This document shows positions 18,525 to 24,220 of a DNA stretch of 24,220 bases, piece by piece. Both the position numbers and the translations under genes were made by a program. The stretch is from Acanthaster planci (taxonomy: Eukaryota; Echinodermata; Asteroidea; Valvatida; Acanthasteridae), in NCBI RefSeq assembly GCF_001949145.1, contig NW_019091357.1, forward strand, positions 2,453,920 through 2,478,139, read 5' to 3'. The notes beneath the pieces are model-generated. The model searched no databases. It worked only from the letters and a program-made list of their open reading frames with translations, and was not told the DNA's origin. The first letter of the stretch is position 1. Each line of letters starts with the position of its first letter.

Positions 18525-20097
18525 AACACACTGCGTGATTATAGACCTTTTTTCACCCACGTGACTGGATTGCGATAAGTGTAAACAATACCACAACGTA
18601 CGTATGGACCGCCTTGGCCAACTTGAGGGTGATCGCGTATTTTCCTACGGGCAGTTTCAACCACGAGGAAACGCACATGCGAACGCTGCATGCTTGACTA
18701 GTTTATCTTGAATAGGTAGATTACCATCACAGCACTATGCACTCATTACCTTCACAACACATCACAGGCCCAGAACGATTGCGACATCACAGAGGAAAAG
18801 GTCTATAATGCGACTTGACATTTGAATCCAGACGGTACTTATTTAAATCAAATCCTCAGGCTACCCGATCCTCGCCAGATGAGACACCCTTGGCAAAGAG
18901 TCACATAATGTTTTTTTTCTTTAACGTGCCCTTGGATGGACTGACTCGTTCTCAAACAATTATCATCGCGACAACCCGCCATTTCGCCGACGTTTAAGCC
19001 CGCGCGTCTTTTTTCCCCTTAATTCCCCTTAAGAAATACGTTTTGGGGTAGTTTACATCCTTTCTGCTTCTTTATTGATTGGGATCAGAGTCACTTCCTC
19101 TGGTATTCCGCTTCTGTCGATCTACAGTGACCTGCTTGTGATTACAACAGACCTCTTTTCCATCCGTTTCTTCTTTCACTGGTCTGTGAATTCAATAAAG
19201 CAAACCCATTTGCACGGCGCCTTCTCAGGAATCGTTAATGACCGAGCAATCTTCAATCGGTTAATCGAAAAAAAAATGGTTCTGGTCCACACGAGAACAG
19301 CAAACGCCCGCGGAGAAAAATGTCAGTCTGAAGCTGAGGAGATCTTCGAAAATTCGTGTTTTTCAAACAGTGATTGCTCACATCAGGTGCACCGAGTAGA
19401 GCTGTCTGACATTTCTCCGCTATTACCCACCGTTTGTTCGTGATAGTTATGTCTATGTACCAACGTCCACAATTGCGCCCTGATTGGGGCTTATTGTTCA
19501 GTGTTGCCGCAAGGTCACAGTGACTGGTGGTTTGCGCAGCTCCTGCCCAACTTCGTCAAAATAAAACAGCTGTCTACCTGACGAGTAGGCACCCGTTCCT
19601 GTTTGTTGATCTCGGCAATAGTTTCATCAACTGTTCTGATACGGAACCGTCGTTTAAGGTAACAGTGTTTTTATATCATTTGACATGAAGATGATTGTAC
19701 TGGTGAGTGCTTTTGTCAATGAACGTTTTGAAAGAGGGAAAGACAGTCCATGAATTCCGCTGTAGGCAAGTTGAACCCCCCATCTCAAAACAGCTGACTT
19801 TTGGTGTTAAGAGGAAAGCAACGTAGAATGCATACTTTGGTTTGGCAACGCTTTCCAAGTCTTTTGACTCCATAAAGAGATTAGACAGATATTTTGAATG
19901 CTATAACAATGGTGATTAACCATTACACATAATTATTTCTCTCTATATTTTCTATTTGAATTCCCTTTATATGTTTATCTTTTCTTTCTTCCTTTGACTT
20001 TCTGAGACTTTTCTGGGCTGAGACACAGCGTGGCCTTATCCTGAGTTTCCTAAATGATTTCATTTGATAGAATTTAGTATTTATATTGTTGTATTAG
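18525..20097. other. Intergenic region, no gene confirmed
   Basis: It contains a 35-codon plus-strand open frame at 18604, a 122-codon open frame at 19075-19443 without recognisable features, and a CCAAT/E-box-like stretch near 19480-19600. It also has a short ATG exon-like sequence (ATGAAGATGATTGTACTG then GTGAGT at 19685-19704), which could begin the PAN gene but ends in the wrong phase for its known exon. Confidence 0.35.
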
Positions 20098-20346
20098 TCA
20101 TTCCGCGAGGTTGGGGTACAATTTGTGACGGTGTAAATTGTTACATGGGTTCCGTAAAAATGAACATCTATTTCCCTGCATGTGGATTCCAAATTGGCAT
20201 TGTTATACATCTTGCAAGGCTGAATACAGAGGTGTGTGTTATATTTACAGAGTAAATGACCTACTCTACAGGTCATGACAGGTGGTAACAGGTTTTGGAT
20301 GTAACGAGGACACCGTCACAAATTGTGCCCCAACCCCATGGAATGA
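20098..20346. mobile_element. MITE-like element with 37-bp inverted ends
   Basis: The left end at 20098-20134 (TCATTCCGCGAGGTTGGGGT and so on) is about 90 percent complementary to the right end at 20310-20346 (ending CCCCAACCCCATGGAATGA). Similarity may extend inward through a TTACAT word. The 249-bp length and non-coding interior fit a non-autonomous DNA transposon. It lies about 260 bp before the PAN exon, possibly in its intron. Confidence 0.7.
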
Positions 20347-20602
20347 ACCTTGTACAAAGAGGTGAAGAGAATCGAGGGGGAGCCGCTTTCATGCTGCCTT
20401 TATCTCAGTCGCCTTTTCATCTAGAAATGATGGGAAAATGCTGAAAACTCCTCTGTTGTGATGCATAAAACGATAGAGGGAAGGTCCAATTATGCAGATT
20501 CGTTAATACATTTCTTTTGTTCTTGTGGGGTTATGGTTTACAGGGATGAATTTTGGTCTACTTTGCTACCTTTTTCAGCAACCATTTTTCTTATAATTGT
20601 AG

Positions 20603-20880
20603 GTTCTTCTGTGGGGTACTACACCGTGGTGCGACCGCGCTGGAGCGCTCCATCCTCGTTCAAGATTAAGTTCTACCACTTGCGCTCCTTGATACGGTGC
20701 GCTACTGTCTGTCTGGAGGATCGAGAGTGCGTTAGTTTTAACTACGCGGACGAGCCCGGTGAAGGATCTCTGAAATCCTGTGAACTCTTCGGCGGGTATT
20801 ACAGCATAGCGCAACTGGCGCATACGCCCAAGGTGCATTATTTCACCTTAGAAAACCAAAAACAGATCAAACGGGCATAA
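20603..20880 (+). CDS. Terminal exon with PAN/apple domain
   Basis: After the acceptor TTTTTCTTATAATTGTAG (AG at 20601-20602) a phase-1 exon runs to TAA at 20878-20880, giving 91 residues. It starts SSVGYYTVVRPRW and has the PAN_1/apple cysteine pattern: RCATVCLEDRECVSFNY, then KSCELFGG. PAN domains bind proteins or carbohydrates in secreted and surface proteins. Upstream exons, including a signal peptide and the residue completing the first codon, were not found. The first acceptable AATAAA is 80 nt downstream, consistent with the gene end. Another acceptor (TTTTTCAG at about 20579) keeps the same phase and would add nine residues. Confidence 0.7.
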
Positions 20881-20959
20881 AAAAGCCCAATTTCACTCAT
20901 GTTTGTGTGCACGCGAAAACAACCATCCATCAGGAAAGAGTTTGTCTCAGGAGTTGACA

Positions 20960-20965
20960 AATAAA
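20960..20965 (+). terminator. Polyadenylation signal of the PAN gene
   Basis: AATAAA lies about 80 nt past the stop codon at 20880, a usual 3' UTR distance. Confidence 0.6.
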
Positions 20966-21690
20966 ATAGCAAAATTGCTACAGAAATATTATCTTTCATT
21001 AAACCGTTCAGTTCCTAGTTGGACTGGAAAATAACAAGTTGGTCATATAAACACAACTGTCAGAATAAATCCCTCCTCGTTGGAATGTGTTAGAAATGGG
21101 TAGCTAAGTTAATATTGTAATTCCATTTACATGTGAGATAACAATTTAAAGTGAGTGTGATATCGGAATTTTAAGCATGGCAAATAGTTATTAGATGAAT
21201 CAGATTATTGCAAAAGGTGTTCATTAAATCTACGGAAAGAATTATCTAACACTATTATATACAGGGGCATGATTTATTTATTTAAACTTGCAGTTGAAAT
21301 AAACACACACAGTGACGGCACTATTCGTGTCCCGCTTTATACCATTCATTTTTTATTTCCTCAGATTTTGAAAATAAGCATTTACCACTGCACAATCAAG
21401 ATGCTATCTTTCGACACAAATGCCGCTATTAAAAAGGATTAATTTAGGAACTAAAACTGACTAAAAAAAAATTATCCGAATTGGTTTTCAAACTTACACA
21501 AAAGATCACAAGCTATATTTGGAAAACCACCAATTTACTTAAAAAGCCACCCCTTCGTTGACGCAACAGGCTTTTTACGAGTTGCGCAGTGCTGAAAGAC
21601 GACACGTGTACTGTACATGTACGTACGTGTGAATTTGGATACACGATAATGCTCGACGCATCTCGTCCTCTGAAATTAGCATAAATACGT
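20966..21690. other. AT-rich spacer between converging genes
   Basis: No open frame or splice structure is supported. A palindromic-rich CACGTGTACTGTACATGTAC stretch lies at 21603-21630. Confidence 0.6.
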
Positions 21691-21696
21691 TTTATT
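21691..21696 (-). terminator. Possible polyadenylation signal of the Ig receptor gene
   Basis: The minus strand reads AATAAA, about 300 nt after the stop at 21995. Other AATAAA words occur further on, near 21275. Confidence 0.35.
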
Positions 21697-21994
21697 TCCC
21701 ACTTTTTAGGTGTGTGTGTGGGGGGTTGTTAATTCCCACAGTACACGTCACTACGGCCGTAGACTGTGCTCTAACACTACTTTCCAAGAGTCACAAAATA
21801 TGAATCAATGCATATTACTAAGAAATTTAAACGCGGTCACTCTGTTGACTTGGAGCTAAACATTGAAACATTAAAAATTGAACAGGAATAATATCACTTA
21901 ATACGGTTTGCACTTAAATATTATCACAATGAACATTCAAAATTACCAATGGACCAAATCTTATGAAATAATGTTTTAAGAAAAGAAATTGTAG

Positions 21995-22217
21995 TTACAT
22001 GTTATTTTCAATTGACTCAGCAAGGTCTACGGGGTCACTGACCTTATGAACCACCACCATCCCAATCATCGGCTGAGTGGGTGTAGAAACGGGCGTGGCT
22101 TTGGGTGGAGTCATGGGCGTGGCTCCTTGGTACCTTGGCTTGATGAGCTTGGGTTTGGGCAGGGCGACTCCTTTGTTCTTGAACATCAGGCGGTCCAGCG
22201 CGTGAACTGAATTATCC
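21995..22217 (-). CDS. Cytoplasmic tail exon of the membrane receptor
   Basis: The acceptor TATTATTTTTCTAG (AG at 22219-22218) opens 73 codons to TAA at 21997-21995. The tail has a basic-proline part (VALPKPKLIKPRYQGATPMT), TP-rich repeats, then VVVHKVSDPVDLAESIENNM. Candidate SH3 or kinase docking is possible from the proline and TP content, but no ITAM or ITIM was found. Confidence 0.78.
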
Positions 22218-24220
22218 CTAGAAAAATAATAGTTTAAGAAAGAATCAGAGTATACTGACACATTTGCATCTGTTTGCCAGTACCCTTAACAGATCTTGTT
22301 TTCGTTGAAGAAAAGGCCTTTCCAATGACGAGGTGAAATTGTTGAGGATGTTCAAAAATAATCTCGCAAATTGTTCGTTAAGACACGATAATCATGATTT
22401 TTCGGCGCCATTTTGTTTCGTTTCATATTCTGTGTCACGTCTGAACGAGCATGAGCAACAAAACGACACAATCAACAGACCGCCATCTTACTTCTTGCAA
22501 ATGTAACGACAAACGAAAGCTGCAGGAATGCCGAGTAGGACGAGACAAACTCCGACGGGTACCAGCCAAGCCAGTTTGCCTGCAACCAAAAAAAAAAAAA
22601 TTGTTAAGAGAATTTAGAACAACCATTCTGAAAAGCTGAAGTGAAATTTAGGATGGAATTTTGATAGCAAGATAATGATACTAAATTATCAAATCCCCTG
22701 TTCCTTTTTATCAGCTTCATGACTGAGGTACACCCCCTTAAATTTGTTTCTTTTCAAAACTTACTTTTCTTTTTCTGTTCAGGTGTATCCACCAATTCCT
22801 CGTCGTCACCATTATCGTCTGGCTGTTCTGCTATGTTAGGTTTTAGGGTCTCAAGATCGTCTGGAAGGAATAATTAATAAAATTTAGGGAAAAAAACACA
22901 TTTTGTGTCTAATTTAGGAAAATTGATTTGTTGCTGCCCAGAGAAGGAATGAAAAATAATGGTGATGACTTGACACGTACCAGGTGGGCGGGAACTGCTT
23001 TCATAAGTACGCATTGTGTTTGTCGTTTCCATGGTAATAGTTGTCACCTGTCCATCTATGATCTCCTCTGTAGTTGGGTCAGATATCAACCTGAGGTTGT
23101 CTGTGTTCCTCTCGGTGATCCTGCCCTTGGGAGACAAAGACACCGTCATCTCTGCTTCCTGGTTACTTGGCGTCTGTGTAGTTTCAGTTAATTGGACCAT
23201 CTCTGGGGTACCCATCTGTCTGTTCTCCGCTGGCGTCGTCGGCATATCATCTGCCCCAGGTTGCTTGAAAGAAACGGTGGGTGTTTGGCCCTGTGGGCTG
23301 GCTGTTCGTGCCAGGGTGCCGCCGGCTGTCGTTTCTTCCAAATCTTGATTAAAGATGCAGAGTGCAAAGACGTTTCAACCAAAGGTCATGCCCGAGCGTA
23401 TAACCTCACCTTCATTTTGACAAAGTTGTTGTTGTAAAATGAAGAACTACATTCCATCAGACGTCACTGATTACGATGGGCACTGTAACGTCATAGCAAA
23501 GTTACCAACTGTCTGAAGTTGTAACCAGGTGGTTGTGAAATCGAGTTAACAGCTCGTGCCGTATTTTGAAATGTAAGCCTCGGACAAGTCGAGATGAAAT
23601 GTCATTAATAAAACAACTAGGGCAATCCCTGGTCCGAGTATGGTATTAATTGAGGAATATAACGTCTTTCCCTACATAAATCATATACTCGTACAAGTTG
23701 TAATTGGTTCCACAGTGATTAGGAAATAAAAAGTATAACGACGTCAAATAAATGGATACTCACCTGAGCTAACTTGCACTGTACCAATGCCCAACCCACG
23801 GTTAATGGAACAGGTATACGTGCCATAATAATCCGCACTAAATGAATAAATAATCAGACGGTAATCGCCGGTGGTAGTCGAAGTAGTGTGCGCCGTCGTG
23901 TTGAATTTGCCGCCCTCTGTCGGCACGAGTAGTTCACCCAGAGTCGTGCTATCTTCCGAAGATAGCTTTCTGTGGTACCAGTCGACAGTGTAGATTCTGT
24001 TGCCGGAGACACGACAGAGAAGGTGAAAGGTCTGCCCGAGGACGGCGTCGCCAGTCGATTTAACTGTCACGTTACCGACAAAGCGGGCTGAAAGTTCATG
24101 CATTAAACAAAATAGCAACGTTAAGGATTATTGGTGTGACAAAACCCCTGTTCTAATGCGTGATATCGTTTTAGTTGTTAGAGAATTTACCCTCACATTC
24201 CCTTGTAGAAAAGCTGTACT
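21995..24220 (-). CDS. Type I membrane protein with Ig domain, 3' part
   Basis: Minus-strand exons with matching phases: possibly 24220-24191 (edge, ending before GTAAAT), then 24087-23764, 23343-22981, 22860-22765, 22579-22492 and 22217-21995. In order they encode an Ig domain (Cys in FHLLCRVSG, Trp in TVDWYHR, Cys in YYGTYTCSINRG), a Ser/Thr/Pro-rich stalk of about 120 residues, a short acidic segment (PDDNGDDEELVD), a transmembrane helix (LAWLVPVGVCLVLLGIPAAF then VCRYICKK) and a 73-residue tail. The tail is Lys/Pro-rich with several TP sites and ends ESIENNM. An Ig-superfamily adhesion or recognition receptor is inferred. The N-terminal part lies outside the window and no named orthologue was recognised. 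Confidence 0.82.
22492..22579 (-). CDS. Transmembrane exon of the membrane receptor
   Basis: The acceptor is a run of T ending GGTTGCAG. The exon encodes a helix of about 23 hydrophobic residues, then cysteine- and basic-rich VCRYICKK, a stop-transfer and possible palmitoylation site. The donor is GTAAGA; unspliced reading would stop at once (TAA), giving a nearly tail-less form. Spliced in phase 2 it joins the tail exon at 22217. Confidence 0.8.
22981..23343 (-). CDS. Ser/Thr/Pro-rich stalk exon of the membrane receptor
   Basis: A phase 1-1 exon of 363 nt. Its composition is rich in Thr, Pro, Glu and Gln (for example TPEMVQLTETTQTPSNQEAE) without cysteines, as expected for an O-glycosylated, extended membrane-proximal stalk. 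Ends: acceptor CTTTAATCAAG, donor GTACGT. Confidence 0.75.
23764..24087 (-). CDS. Ig-domain exon of the membrane receptor
   Basis: A phase 1-1 exon of 324 nt, with acceptor ATGAACTTTCAG and donor GTGAGT. It starts RFVGNVTVKSTGDAVLGQTF. The Cys, Trp and second Cys are in place and the box before the second Cys reads SADYYGTYTC. NVT and NTT are possible N-glycosylation sites. The modular phase matches the Ig exons of the main gene. Confidence 0.85.

Noticed and set aside
18134-18529. 131-codon minus-strand open frame
   Set aside because: It is the mirror image of the same palindrome.
19075-19443. 122-codon plus-strand open frame
   Set aside because: No recognisable family, no protein-like pattern and no flanking splice sites. 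Probably chance.
19685-19702. ATGAAGATGATTGTACTG followed by GTGAGT as a first exon of the PAN gene
   Set aside because: It looks like the start of a signal peptide but ends in phase 0, while the PAN exon needs phase 1. A missing middle exon could fix this, but none was found.

Overview
The window is eukaryotic DNA. Short coding exons are separated by GT-AG introns (and one GC-AG intron), and the protein families are metazoan extracellular modules: immunoglobulin, F5/8-type C/discoidin, laminin-G-like, Mucin2_WxxW and PAN/apple. The mix of domains, the frequent GCGCCCTC and ACATGTA-type words, the compact introns and the high apparent heterozygosity suggest an invertebrate deuterostome such as an echinoderm, hemichordate or amphioxus. 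That placement is an inference; no species-specific marker was recognised.

Main gene (minus strand, 17573 down to 6517). I reconstructed 20 coding exons by hand from acceptor and donor sites and reading phase. They join without a frame break into a predicted secreted protein of about 1329 residues. The order is signal peptide, WxxW, laminin-G/ConA-like domain, Ig, WxxW, WxxW, Ig, F5/8C, then four Ig domains and a short tail. Every module boundary is a phase-1 intron, while introns inside modules are phase 0 with one exception: a GC-AG intron that splits the fifth Ig domain. No transmembrane segment is visible, so the product is probably an extracellular-matrix or secreted recognition/adhesion protein.

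Right side. A plus-strand gene ends at 20880 with a PAN/apple-domain exon and a close polyadenylation signal. Converging on it from the right edge is a minus-strand gene (24220 to 21995, 5' end outside the window). It encodes a type I membrane protein with an Ig domain, a Ser/Thr/Pro-rich then acidic stalk, one transmembrane helix and a Pro-rich cytoplasmic tail of about 70 residues. The two genes and the main gene form a local set of secreted or surface proteins.

Left side. A less certain minus-strand gene starts near an ETS-like site at 6240 and has candidate exons down to 1369. It was not identified. Its middle is present twice as 983-bp copies that meet at a single N (4454), which looks like a false tandem join of two haplotypes. 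After its last candidate exon, the same frame carries degenerate repeats interrupted by stops.

Repeats. There is a 41-bp minisatellite (654-911), a MITE-like element ending in GGATCCAGG-type inverted repeats (2916-3156), a foldback element with arms of about 190 bp (18149-18524), a second MITE-like element with 37-bp inverted ends (20098-20346), short perfect hairpins in two introns, and a pair of dispersed repeat fragments. No rRNA, tRNA or CRISPR was seen.
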